64,000 bases of DNA from assembly GCA_003260075.1 (NCBI GenBank), contig QLIY01000014.1:198545-262544 (forward strand), read 5' to 3'. Below, piece after piece: positions 1 to 12,341 of this stretch. The notes beneath the pieces are model-generated. The model was given only the letters and a program-made list of their open reading frames with translations, ran no database searches and was not told the DNA's origin. A program made the position numbers and the translations under genes. Source of the stretch: Phallusia mammillata (taxonomy: Eukaryota; Chordata; Ascidiacea; Phlebobranchia; Ascidiidae). Each line of letters starts with the position of its first letter. Position 1 is the first letter of the stretch.

Positions 1-738
1 CTTAATGAGAAGACAAGAAGAGCTCCCCCCCCCCCTTGAAATCCAAGCATCTCTGCGGGCCGCACAACCTTTAATGAAGGGCCACATGCGGCCTGCGGGC
101 CGCAGGTTGCCCACCCCTGATTTAAATAAAAAACAAAATTTGTGCGTAGGTTTTTAATGTGTGGATTTCAGCTGGTTTAGAAATGTGAGTTTGCCCGAAC
201 TGAATTAAAACCCAAACGACAAAATTGTTTTTTGAAACCTGAACCAAACCTGGACCCACTGAATAAAAAAATACTGTAGCTGAACTGAATTGAACTTAAA
301 CCCACATGACAAGCATTTCTACTTTCTGTCATTGACAACATACTAATTATTGCCAAACTATACGCTTTGATTCTGTGAAGCCTAAACTTTAGACACATAG
401 AAGAATACTTTTTAAACACACATTTATTCATAATGCAAATAAGAAGACAATGTTTTATCTGTGCATTAGCCCCCCCCCCTTGAAACCTGAACCAAACCTG
501 GACCCACTGAATAAAAAAATACTGTAGTTGAACTGAACCTCCCCCCCCCCCTCGTGAAGAAGCAAGAAAGAAAGAGCTTGAGGAGATGCATCATAGACAG
601 GATATGCTAAGAGCTCAGATTGAAGGGGTGAGTCTGAATTTCACGTGTTTCACAATTTCTCACATAAAAGTTCTTTAGGATTTTAAGATACACAGTTAAC
701 CTTTGGCAATCCGGACCTGTCTGGACTAGAAAATTATT

Positions 739-802
<64 letters not shown>

Positions 803-3800
803 TTACCACATTACAAATCATTTGTACCTCAAGTTTTGTCCGAATTAGGCCAAGATCTGGATTAACCGAATCCGGTTTAACTCAGGTTAACTGTGTCTCA
901 TACAGCATCATCAGTGCCTTATTCAAATAAAATCTTTCTATTTGCAGTCATTTAAACAAGATCCAATGGGCTTCCCACGAGGTATGGATTACTTTAGCTT
1001 AATACAGAAGCTTTTTATCATGATTAAACCTTTGCAATATAAGTTCTTTTTAAAGCTAATTATTGGGCATTTGCCTTTTCAAAATACGATTATAGTTGAC
1101 TGAATGTTTTGTAGATTTTAATCTTGTTTGAAATACATGCAAACTTTTAGTCATTTTTCTACTGAATTGCATTCAAAACACATTCGGGCTGTGTTTGCTG
1201 TAGAATTTTTTGATTGTTTAATTCAGGTGTCGGCAACCTGCAGCGCATGCCAATTTACTTGGTATATCCATGTGGTAATGGCTTCGCATGCTAACACTTT
1301 TTGGGTAAAAGTGGTTTATGTCAGGCCATCTTAACAGAAAGCAGAAAGAAACGTGTCTTGTGCATTTCAGCTCGATTTTTAGACAATGGCATGATAAAAA
1401 AAACTGACAAGCAACAAGCAGTGTAACAGGTTAAATTAGTACTTTAATGTAAACACCTGAACCAGTGGTCGCGCCATTAAAAATTACCTTGTCTAGGTTG
1501 GCATGTGTGCCAGTGGTTGCCGACCCCTGGTTTAGTTTATTCTATTACCATAACAAGCGCTAAATTTGCCAGAATTCGCTCGGTCTGAAAACTCCCAGGC
1601 TCAAGCCCAGGCTATGCTTCATGATGTTATTGCACAAGAAATGATGGGAGGGCAAGGTGGACTTGGCCCCGCACCGGTGAGTAATATGTCGCTTGAAACT
1701 GGAAGGTTGTCTTGCTTTGTTCTGTCACATGTCCAAAAAGTTTTAGACAGTCAAACACTTTGAGAAAGTCAATTGTTTTAAATGGTTTTGGTGGGAAGTT
1801 GCATTCGGTTTGCGGTAGGAAAAGATTACTGACCAAATTTAGTTATGGCTGCAGACAGTCCACAATGTTTTATCTATCAGGTCTCATCAGTGCAGCCGGT
1901 AACAAAAGATCTGCCGTATTGGCTAGTGTAGTCACCTTACGACACTCCAGTTTGTTGGGAGTAACAGGGTAAAAAGTTATGCCTCACCTATTATGTTCGA
2001 TGCCACAACTGGGCATACACCACAGAGGAAACTGGTTCACAATGGCCAAGCAACTTCTTGGGAACCAAAGTGATGCTGGCTCAGTGTCACAGATCAATGT
2101 AAACACATTAAATGTGAAGCTGTGAGAAATTTGTAATTGTGATTTGGTGGGCCATGTCATATATTAAACCGTAACATGTCAGACCTTTGAAAGCACCATA
2201 CAAAAGTAAACTCTCTCAAGCATTCCCAAGACAAAGTTAAAACTTGGAAGCCTGATTTGTGTTGATTAATATTCGATTGTAACGCTTCAGAGCTGATCCC
2301 AGTATGTAATATGTCTTCATCTTTAATTGTTTAGAAATGCCATAATGACAAGAGATGAGTAGAATGAATGCAACAGTAGTTAACAGAGCACAATAACCAA
2401 AGTGGATTTCTGTGATTATGTAGCAATTGTTCAAGCAGGCAGACACGAAATTTTTATAACTAAGAAAAAACAATATAATTCTAAACACAAAAACTGCATG
2501 TCTAATAAAACTCAAACATTTTTATTCAGATTTATTGAAAATGTGCTTAAAAGTTATGGAATTTATGCCAGAAATATAACAATTACAAAATATTATAAAA
2601 AATATAGTGGAGATTGTTCAGTCAACCAAGGGTCTTTGGTTTTAATATAAGTTTTTGGATGGCACCAAGCTTTGCTAAGATGTGTATATGAAGAACTTTA
2701 AGCCCAACGACTGGAGCCTGTTCACGTGGCATCACTTCTATGTACCATGCATACGTGTATGAATATCACAAACTTGACATGGTTAAAGTTTGCATTTTAG
2801 CATAGTTTTTTGGTAGAAAGCCCACAGTTCTACCCCAAAACAGATGTAACTTTCCAGACATGACACTGTGAAATTGGAAGTGTGTGTAATCATCCTAAGA
2901 CTTTGAAAAAGCTGTAAAATGGTTTCATGAGAGTGAAATAATTAACTATGTAATCCCTAATCGTGTAAACGGAATAACCTTTACCTATACTCTACAGGTC
3001 AGCTCAGTGAAACAGCTTAAATGGTTTACAGAATATTACTTACAAACAGTGTCCCTAGGGGAAGTGTGACATAACTGGGGATTTAGGTTGTACACATTTG
3101 TAGAACCACTAAATAAGACCATTGTAATCAAAGTCAGATGAAGCTTTTTATAGACCCTAAGAAATGTGTACATTCATGGTCATGCAACATTGAGTAAAAA
3201 TCCTACTTGACTGAGGATTCGAACAGTGGGAGTTCACTAAGAAGTCAACCATAAAAAAACTTGTCCTTTGCCATAATACCCGATGTCCTGCGATAATACC
3301 TCAAACATGTGCTTGCTTTGCTTATTGGGTAATCCAATACTGATTTGCCACATTGGTTGTCACATGCTTTGCAAATTTCCAGACGTTTTAAATTTTTAGT
3401 TTGAAAAAAGAGAGGAAAAATACAGATTTTGTGCTACCATAAGTAAAATATTAACGATTCTAAACTAACATGATATTGTTTCTACTTGAATTACTTGAAT
3501 AAAGGTGCCAGTTAGGCGAAATATATATTTGATGTAAATTTATTGACTGATTCTGTTAACAGAAAAATATTTTTCATTATCAGCTAACATGATATTGTAT
3601 TGGTGTAATTCTTAATTGTTTTAAACATTGTGTATGTTTTGAGGTTCCCACTTCCTTCATATAAAATTGTAGTTGTTGAGCTCGATCGGATTTGAGTTGA
3701 ATTACTGACTTTGAAAACTTTGCAAGAAAGTCACGTTGGTGGTGATTTGGTGGTGATTTGCTGGTTCATGCTTGTATTTGTTGTTTTTCTATCTTGAAAA

Positions 3801-5075
3801 CAATCCGGTCTGGTGTCCTGACTGTCATATAGTTGTATTTATACAAAAAATACTCATTATATATGCAATGTTGGAGTTGCAAGTTTATGGAGAATATTTT
3901 AAACATCGGTTGTTCTATTTATAAGGGCTTTGCAGAACATTTGTCTGTCTATTTGGGGTGTTGTTGATCTTTTGTATAGTCTTTACCCATTTTTTGGAAT
4001 AGCTCTTTGTTGATATTGTATGTAGTATCATAAGCCAGTAGTTCTCAAACTGTGCATCGCGACGTCCTGGTGCGTCGTTTCAATTTTCCAAGTGCGTCGC
4101 AGAATAGTTCCGTTTCGTGGCTTTTTGTGGTTGTATTAATAAACACAACTCTAATGATAAGTGTCCTAACTAACTTTTATTTGCTGGTGCGTCGCAAGCC
4201 CAGAAAACTTTTCCAGTGGCGTCGCAACAAAAAAAAGTTTGAGAACCACTGTCATAAGCCATAAAGACGTTACACATAGTATGCTTCAAATAAAACTAAC
4301 AAATGATTTTTCGAGTCCAATTTTCCCGCTGTTCATCTGAAGAAAAAATAGTTTCAAAACAGTTGCTTTATAATCATTTTTGTCATGCTGTCCTCATTCC
4401 CAAGATTTGTCCTTGCTTTTAGCCGTACATTGCTGGCAACCCTTATTATAATATATTTAACTATGTTCCATTTAGCATCAACCAATGCAAACGAATGCAT
4501 ATTTGATTAAGCGCTGTGACTCTGGATACAAATTAGGTTTAACTCCCATTTGCAGTGATTTAGACTTTTGAAAAAAATATTTGAAGTGAAAAAATGTTGG
4601 AGAAAAATAACAGGTTGCATCACAAAGCCTTTAAAGGTGGTTTTAGTGGGAACTTTTTATTTGTATTTGCTGGTGAACAGTTTCATTTGGATTTTGAACG
4701 TGATATACAGTGCTAATGTGTTAGTCAATCTATTGAAAAGCTTACCTTGGTTGTAATATTAAATGAAAAATTTCTGATTGAGTATCTGTTTTACACCGTT
4801 ACATCTGATAATGGGATTTTGCAATTTTGTGGATTTTTTTTTTTAAGTTTAGCCAATGTCAAATGTCTTGCATACTCTGATTCGTCACTATAGTTTTCCT
4901 TCAAACTGTGATCCTGTCTGTGTGTTCTGTAAAATGTTTTATCAATGATTTATTGTTGCTCTCTAATATGTTAGTTTTTTAGCTAAGTTTCAAGCCCGTT
5001 GTAAAGTCAGAGCAAATACTTTTTGTATGACTAAGCATAATTTGTGTAAATTGGAAGTGGGGACCTCAAAACTAA

Positions 5076-5138
<63 letters not shown>

Positions 5139-5500
5139 TTAATATTGTGGAGATTGTATTAAAATTACAGAAAAAAATCTAACTGGAGTTTCGTTCTTAA
5201 TTTGTTTTTTCATGATGCGTCGGAACTTGGATTCTTCTCAACAATTTGTAGTCCCGCTTTGATTCAAACAGGGGTGGGGGAGGTATGGGGCAAAGAGGGG
5301 ACCCCAATATGATGGGCCCCGGGCCACGTATGGACCCAGGCCCCCGTATGGACCCAGGCCCTCGTATGGACCATGGTCCACCCATGGAGAGGGGTTTTGG
5401 AGGGGGTGGGGGTTATAGCGGAGGACCACATCCTGGGCAAAGACGCGGCGGTTACGGTGACATGGATTTTGATGGGAAGCAAAAGCGACGACGGTATTGA
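1..5500 (+). CDS. DBHS paraspeckle RNA-binding protein, 3' exons (NONO/SFPQ/PSPC1-like), interrupted
   Basis: C-terminal part of a Drosophila-behaviour/human-splicing protein; family members bind RNA and DNA in nuclear paraspeckles and act in splicing and repair. Bases 2-25 read LMRRQEEL, the family coiled-coil core. Bases 26-552 are foreign repeat sequence bounded by C runs. Coding resumes at 553-627 (REEARKKELEEMHH...), then exons 948-981, 1573-1676 and 5272-5500. The last exon is Gly/Pro/Met-rich with three MDPGPR-like repeats and ends in KRRRY, as NONO does. The RRM and NOPS domains lie upstream of the window. The exon at 1676 ends in phase 0, but the last exon opens with one base before its frame, so an internal exon of 3n+2 bases is probably missing or unseen in the 3.6 kb intron, which also holds a 61-base C run. 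AATAAA lies at 6179-6184. The family call is firm; the paralogue is not resolved. Confidence 0.85.
26..552. other. Foreign block inside the DBHS exon, bounded by C runs
   Basis: Bases 26-36 and about 540-551 are C runs that split one exon in mid coiled coil. Between them lie the right end of a hAT-like element (about 40-119, ending in GGTTGCCCACCCCTG) and a segment at 232-291 repeated at 480-538 after another C run (about 471-479). The protein frame continues directly from EEL before the block to REEAR after it if one C is kept, so the native exon probably lacks this block. Confidence 0.7.
740..802. repeat. 63-base poly-C tract
   Basis: Uninterrupted C run in a DBHS intron. It sits inside a pogo-like repeat whose flank (803-890) recurs at 26528-26625 and, inverted, at about 36812-36985. 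It may be a real homopolymer or an assembly placeholder. Confidence 0.9.
1224..1529. mobile_element. hAT-type MITE
   Basis: Ends CAGGTGTCGGCAACCTG and GGTTGCCGACCCCTG are inverted repeats. The flanks gtttaatt (1216-1223) and gtttagtt (1530-1537) are an 8-bp target duplication with one mismatch. It lies in a DBHS intron and carries no transposase. Confidence 0.8.
1875..2105 (+). repeat. Dispersed repeat family 'C' copy
   Basis: Carries ggtctcatcagtgcagc, cactccagtttgttgggagt, gccacaactgggcat and gctcagtgtcacag in order. The same order recurs at 39880-40115 on the same strand, with fragments at 29060-29100 (inverted), 40575-40780, 51640-51740 and 63270-63345. It has no coding capacity and could be a SINE or a MITE. 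Confidence 0.75.
4036..4251. mobile_element. hAT-type MITE, CAGTRGTTCTCAAAC ends
   Basis: Starts CAGTAGTTCTCAAAC and ends GTTTGAGAACCACTG, flanked by a perfect 8-bp target duplication, tcataagc (4028-4035 and 4252-4259). It is 216 bp long and non-coding, in the last visible DBHS intron. Confidence 0.92.
5078..5138. repeat. 61-base poly-C tract
   Basis: Uninterrupted C run in the DBHS last intron, about 130 bases before the terminal exon. The flanks show no obvious duplication. Confidence 0.9.
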
Positions 5501-6679
5501 ATTACTGAGATGTCCGAGCGAAAATCATAACTTTTTCATGCTCAAAACACTTTCTGTATCGAGTAGACAAGAATCTGAATTGAACACTTGCTGTTGCAGA
5601 CTTGTGATGTGTACATTACTGCATAAAAACTGTACAAAGGCTGACTTTTACTTGTACACAAAAGCTTGTTAAGTTTTGCTAATCGTGATTTAGACAGTTA
5701 TTTTGTTTTTACACCATCCAGCAAAAACTGCATCATGTGTGCAGTTTTAAATTATGTAAAGCTGTGTAACATGATTGTCGCTCATGAATGTAAAAAGAAA
5801 TTTAAAGCATCAGAAGCACGGATTCCTGTTGAAGTCAATCATAACATACGTTTTTGTAAATATTTCGTAAATTTTCTGTGCTTCGCTGAAACATGTGATA
5901 AACAAAACTGCGAAGTTTTATGGGTTTTCTTAAAGCGAGTACAAGCGATTTCAACGGACAACGTGTAACTTTCATCATAAAAAAATGTATTCAAGTGAAG
6001 TGTGGACAGACCTTTCTGGTTAATTGCGAAGAGGTCAGAAATTTTAACTGTACCCATTTGAGTGAATAGTTCTTTGCATACTCTGGGAAACTGAGTCTAG
6101 ATGCTTAGCATGTTGATAAATCTATTAATCAGATTGATAACTGATCTGTATTTATTAACTGTTGTCCTTCATTACTTAAATAAACATTTTAGTCAAACCT
6201 GAAAAACCAAATCAGTTGTAGTTTGTTAAAAAAAGCCAATTGCCGAAACTGAATGTACCTGTAATAGTATGGTTACATTGCAACGAGATTATCAATAAAA
6301 ATTACAGCAATTTTATCTTTTAAAATGTTGTCAAACATATGATTTGTTTAACAGGAGTGTCTTATAAAGTACATTTAAAGTAACATTGACTCTTCTGTAA
6401 CTTTTTTCTATTACATTCCCCAAGAACCTTTACAAAAGCTGGTACTGTCGTTAATAGAAACTGTACAAAACATTCATCCTTCATATGCTTGGACAATAAA
6501 ACTATTTTGAAAACTGTTATCCAGTGCTGATTTTTTAATCAAATTTCATTTTACTCATTAGTACTGGCACATGAATTTGATTTGAGTTTATTTTGCTTGG
6601 TGAAAGACACATCGCAAACAATTTCACTAGAACAATCACCAACAGAAATAGCTGTGCAATGTTAAAACTTTATACAGAC

Positions 6680-7557
6680 CAGGGGTGGCCAGACCTGCTT
6701 CACGCTCGAGCTGCATATCACAAAACTTAGTTTTAAAAGAGCCGCAACCCAAAAATTAAAAACGAATTTATTCACTCACAATGAAGTGTATGCTATAAAA
6801 TGATTATTGTTGTGTGGTGATACTGTGAGTCTCCACCTGGGCTGCAAGGTGTTTGAAATTAAGCTGATCCCCCCCCCCAACACGAAAATTAAAAACGAAT
6901 TTATTCACTCACAATGAAGTGTACGCTATAAAATGATTATTGTTGTGTGGTGATACTCTGAGTCTCCACCTGGGCTGCAAGGTGTTTGAAATTAAGCTGA
7001 TTAGATGGGAAAGTTTTTGTGTTTAGCTTCGTAATGTCGTTTTATAAAATGCTGAACAGGCGTTTTCGTCCACTTTCGTATTTGTTAAATGTCGTTTTAT
7101 GTTACTAGTTTTGTAATGATTGAGCGAAGCTTCACAGATAAGACACACAGTTTTACCTCCATTATCAATAAATGCAAACTCCTCCTTCCACCCTTTTTTT
7201 GAAAGTTTTATTTTTCTGAGCGACATTTAACCGGTTAAACTTTGCAGTTATTGCTAGTACAAGACACAATACAAAAGTAAAATGCTTTTAATGTCAGGCC
7301 TGACATACAGCTTCAATCTGACAATATATTTGACTACAATGCACAAGCTAGCGCGTACTGTACAATAATGTGCTTTTCGGTTTTCGGAATGTACATTGGT
7401 TATTACCTATTTTTAATACGTGATAGAGAATGCATTGTTTTATAATCATGTTAAACAACTCGACAAGATGGGGAAATGCATGTTCCACTTTAAAGAGCCG
7501 CAATCAAAGACTCAAAAAAACGCATGCGGCTCGGAAGCCACAGTTTGGCCACCCCTG
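6680..7557 (-). mobile_element. hAT element remnant with BED zinc-finger transposase exon
   Basis: Ends CAGGGGTGGCCAGACCTGC and TTGGCCACCCCTG. The flanks atacagac/atacagtg are a degraded 8-bp target duplication. On the minus strand, 7226-7023 encodes a BED-type finger (WKEEFAFIDNGGKTVCLIC, then H..T...RH) like the N-terminus of ZBED/GTF2IRD2-type hAT transposases; no DDE domain is present. A C run at about 6869-6878 separates two near-identical copies of about 120 bp, so true length is shorter. A related element is at 22679-23119. Confidence 0.75.
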
Positions 7558-7741
7558 ATACAGTGCAAAAAAGTCTGTTGATGGATCATGACTGGATTTC
7601 ATTAATTGATGCAAAATTTTGGAGTAACTTTTAACACCCACTTTAGTGCAGCTTTGAAAGCTTACTCCACTCTAGTGTTGATGCATTATCTATGTTAAAA
7701 AGCAATGTTTCATTACAAATAACTATTGTTAAGGTTTAACT

Positions 7742-7962
7742 CAGTGGTTCTCAAACGGGCCCTGGGTTCCTTTTTACTTATCAGGTGCTAAACTGAAGCT
7801 TGTGAAAGATTAGTTGTCTTTGCATCATGCAGCTTTTATCATCACATTGTTATTGTCTGTGAATTAAACTCTTAATGATTTTGTGTTTTTGGGGAAGGGA
7901 GGGCGATTTTAAATTATGTCGGTGTAAAAGGGGCGATACAGGAAAAAGGTTGAGAAACACTA
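7742..7962. mobile_element. hAT-type MITE, older copy
   Basis: Starts CAGTGGTTCTCAAAC and ends GGTTGAGAAACACTA. The 8-bp flanks gtttaact/atataact match at 6 of 8 positions. Confidence 0.6.
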
Positions 7963-10900
7963 ATATAACTGTTGGCACTTTTGAGATACTTTTGAGGCAC
8001 AATCGTTGAAATGGAATAATGGTTTAACTATGAAGGTGTTTGACTTTTAATGACATTATTATCCACAGGAGTCCAGTTTCACAAGAAAATTGTGGAGGTT
8101 TATTTCCAAGGTGATTGTGAATTATAATTGATATAATTAGTCAGATCTTTAACAATGTGCACGTTTTCTTGAAGAACTGTAACTGTGAAAGCCCCAGTTG
8201 CAAAATAAGTAGTGCAATATTTAGCCAAAATCATATTGACTGTTGAAAAATCAAACAGCAATTAGTTCTGATCATTAAGCAAGTCCAGAGGTATACAAAC
8301 ATATAAGAACCAAGGTGGTATTGCTTGGAACATTGGGACTGGTTTTATGAAGTGACAACAGAGTAAAATTCAGACTCCAATACCTTGTACTATGCTACAT
8401 GTTTTATTCTCTAATTCATTGACAAAAAATTGATTCAATTTTGAACCTCCTATTAAAAACCAAATGATAAATGAAAAAGGAATGTTTTAACTGTTAAAAG
8501 GTGGTATCTGCAAATGCAAACAGACTTTGGGTCAAACTCAAGTTCATTTCTTGCTTTTTATCACTGTTACGTTCTTACTTTAAAACATTACTGTCATTGT
8601 TTGCACCTGTGTTTGGGGACCCATTCAGTTCTACATTGTGTTGTTAAATGCTTGATAAATGTGGGGACCAACTAAAATTCAAACATAATAAAAATATGAA
8701 ACCATCTTTCTAGTAATATTTTCAGGTTATGGAATTAAAGAGAAACAAGCTTTTGTTTAAAAATCCGTATGATGTGATGCATAACTGACTTCATGTAGAC
8801 TCATATTTGTTGTTTTACAGAAATGAAAAACTACATGCAAAACTTTTTGCCTGTACTTGTCATCATTTCAAATAATGTACATGAAGCAATCATATTATCG
8901 TATTGTGATGAATGTACCTAATTAATAATAATGAAGGAAGCTTTCAATGTTTGTTTTTTTACATTTTTTTCTGTGTTTTTTTATGTCTAACCAAGTATGT
9001 AAGCAGGTTTTTTTTAAGGTTTGGTTTGGGTGACCACTAAGTAGTTTTAAGAGACCGCAAGTGTTTCATTTAAATACCAAAAAATAGCCATATTTGCTTA
9101 AACGANTACCAAAAAATAGCCATATTTGCTTATTTGGGAAAACCGCTGGAGAAATTTGGGGGACCGTTTCGGTCCTCCAAAACACCTTAAAAAAACACTG
9201 TATGTAAGTATCAAGCCATCAAGAATGAGTAGAAAAACTTTTTGAAAGTATAACAAGTGACAAACCACGATCTTAAGTTTGTCCATGTTAATTTTGCCCC
9301 ATTTTAGCCTAGTGATTAACTCACAGACTCTGAAAAGTGAAATTTTATTTAAGGCTTCTCCAGTACTTACCAATTGATTTCAGGTGAATAAAACAGATGT
9401 GTTTCAGGCTTTTCACTAATTCTAAATCTACATACTAGTATTGATATAATATTGTTAACAATTTGTGTATGGGGGCCCATTGGCTTCTGCATGCACAAAA
9501 ATCATGTTGTAAAAGCCATACAATCAATAGGGACCCTACTTGATATATTTAAATAGATGTTCTTTTCATTGAAGGTAGTTTAAACAATTTTGCACTGCAT
9601 TAAATGTGCTTTTAGACAAACATGACTACGAGAGAGGATGAAAACTGAGCAACAGAGTAAAATAGGGTTCTAAGTGAAAACAGTTTTCCTTTGGTTGTTT
9701 AACTTGTTCTCCTTCGTTTTCACCAAATGGTGTTCTCTAACTCGTATTAAAAAAGCATTGTTTTCAATGAATTGTAACATCTGTTTAAGACTAGAGTGGA
9801 CAAGAAGACAAAATGATATTACTTTGAAAGAAGACAGCGTTTGAATTGTTATGTGATGTTGCCATTTTGTAGGAAGACATATGTGGTGCATAACTTTTTT
9901 AAAACCAACAAGGCAGATTGCACTGTACCGAGACAGTTGGGAAATCTATGTCACATTCTGTGCTGGGGTGGGCAGTTTCTCGTTCTGAAAGCATAATGTT
10001 TTGAATTCTGAGCCACCAAAGAGAAGAGATGTCATATCAGTCACTGTAGCTAAGTGTCACAGTAATATAACTGGGGGAGTCTGAATTATTACTTTTGCCA
10101 ATATGTATGTAGCATGTGGATTATGGCAGAATCTGTTAATTTTAATAAGAAAAGCTTGTTGGGTATTGAATTGATTGGCAATAGAATATATTAGTGTACA
10201 ATACCGAATTATTTTTAGGTTTTAGAGTTAATTTCTGTCCAAAAGGTAAATCAATTGGCAACAATACATTTATCTACAGCACAGTTATTCAATAGACATG
10301 ATTTTGTCCTTTTTATAATAACTAATTGTATAAAATAGGAACTGAGGGATTCGCAAAAGGGGCTATACCATTTTAATACAACGGTAATGAGCTTTTTGCT
10401 TTCCCTTCTCCTATACAATTGCTTTCTAAAATGCGAAGTATTTGTTTGTAAGTAACTTTTAGTTTGGTACATTTAATGTAACATTACATGAAATGTATAA
10501 GAGTCTCCTCTGCTGAGTAGTACTAAGTTGTTCTGACCCAGGTAACAGTGACTGTTTGCGCATAACCATAGTGTTATCTTGTCTATGATGTAACAAACTT
10601 TACCTACGATTATCACTTGCAAGACTCTGCATATTGTTGTAACATCAAATTTGTGAGAATTAAACTAGGTTTTGACTCTACAACCTGATCCCTGTGTTAC
10701 TGGGTAAATTTTAATGCTCACTTCTGCTCAGGGGGCAAGCACTTTCATGCAAATATTGATCTTATGTATGGGATTGTGTAAAAAAGTTTGATGACCATTA
10801 ATCTACAGCAGCTCTTTTTTAGCTGTTTTAGTAGTTGATAGTAAAGTTTATGCAAGTTGACACTATTTGTTGACCAAAAACTTTCAACTAGAGAATTTGG

Positions 10901-12341
10901 TTTGTGAGCATGCCAGAACCCTATATGTATAATTGCTTCCATACAGCTGCGACACAAATTCTGCTGTAACCAAACTAAGAATCAAGTTTATATGACAAGA
11001 CAAAGACCCAACACAGCAATAAAACCCTATTGTAAAATATAACAAGTGTTGATATAATTGTGTTTATTTGGGGTCTGTCTCATACACCCTTAGTTCTGCT
11101 GCCCTGGTCACTGGGTTGAAGACAATTGTAGTCTTGGTTTGATATGTTACTGTCCTTTATGAATATATAGTTAGCAACTGACATATATGATTCAACTCAT
11201 CGGGCAATAGTATTCTATGTGTATTTCTTCAAGAGCTTTGGACATGACAACAGGTATGTGCTTTTGCTTTTTTCATTGACTGCAGAGAAAAAGAGACATG
11301 CACTGGTTTTGACATTGAGTAAACATTGTAATATTATGAATTTTTATAGTGTTGACAAATGTTGTTTTCAATTGTGAAAAATGAAAGCATTAAGTGTAAA
11401 AAAGGGAAGTTCACTGTTGAATTTTACAGGTCTTTAATGTGTATTTGCTGAACAAAAACTATTGTAAAACGAAAACAAGGTTTAAAATGAATGTCGATTG
11501 CTTTTGAGCAACAACTGATTTAGACTGTGATTTTGTGGTTCAAGTCATTTATTATTATTACGGTACTTAATCGATAAACTTGGCAGTTATGAGTACAGTT
11601 TGTTGGTGGATTTGTCCTCTTATAAGTTCAAATATTTAGCTTTTTTTAAGTAAAATCTCAAGCACTTAATAAATTGGGCAGTTTGTTATGCTGGTAAAAC
11701 AATGTAATGTTTCTTTGGATGTGCCTGAAAACTTGAACCTTAAATTGCACAATGTTATTTTAACTTCACCAGTAAAGCAATGTCATTGAGTGAAAAAACA
11801 ACACAGCTTCCGAAGTTTAAAAACAAGCAAGTCTTACTTAACCTTGTTTTTAACACAAAAATAGTTGATTTTGGTGTGCCAGGTAAAGTACAATTGCTTT
11901 AAGCTTTAGAACTGAAACATTCATTCTTTGTTCAGCAATAGGTAATGTTTTTTTCAGAGTATATATGTTGTTGTAATCATCTGAGGTGTTTTCATGTTCT
12001 TAGACTTTTTTGTTAAATAATGGAAATTTACATTCTTTTTTTATCACTCGTAAAACGTTCAGACTGGTTGTTCAATCTTGTTTTTCACTTGTAAAGTTAA
12101 ATATTGTTTGTAGGTTGAAGTAATCATTTTTTTATTTTTAAACAAACGTTGTGCCTATCCTAATTACATATTTTGAATTTTTAGGTATTTAGCTTAGCCC
12201 CCCCCCCAAAACGTTCAGACTGGTTGTTCAATCTTGTTTTTCACTTGTAAAGTTAGATATTGTTTGTAGGTTGAAGTAATCATTTTTTTTATTTTTAAAC
12301 AAACTTTGTACCTATCCTAATTACATATTTTGAATTTTTAG
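7963..12341. other. Intergenic region before AMZ, no gene recognised
   Basis: No exon chain is recognisable. A 33-base direct repeat at 9072-9140 is separated by a single N at 9106. About 150 bp at 12045-12198 is repeated at 12208-12355 across a C run (about 12199-12207); the second copy runs into the first visible AMZ exon. An upstream AMZ exon may be hidden here. Confidence 0.5.

Noticed and set aside
5197-5482. Gly/Pro-rich frames on the minus strand
   Set aside because: Shadows of the repetitive MDPGPR-coding exon of the DBHS gene on the other strand.
8070-8101. Possible mini-exon between CAG and GTGATT
   Set aside because: No neighbouring exon or protein similarity; short AG...GT intervals are common by chance.
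11244-11253. ATGACAACAG followed by GTATGT as AMZ first coding exon
   Set aside because: Its phase (one base left over) would give a stop at the second codon of the exon starting at 12342.
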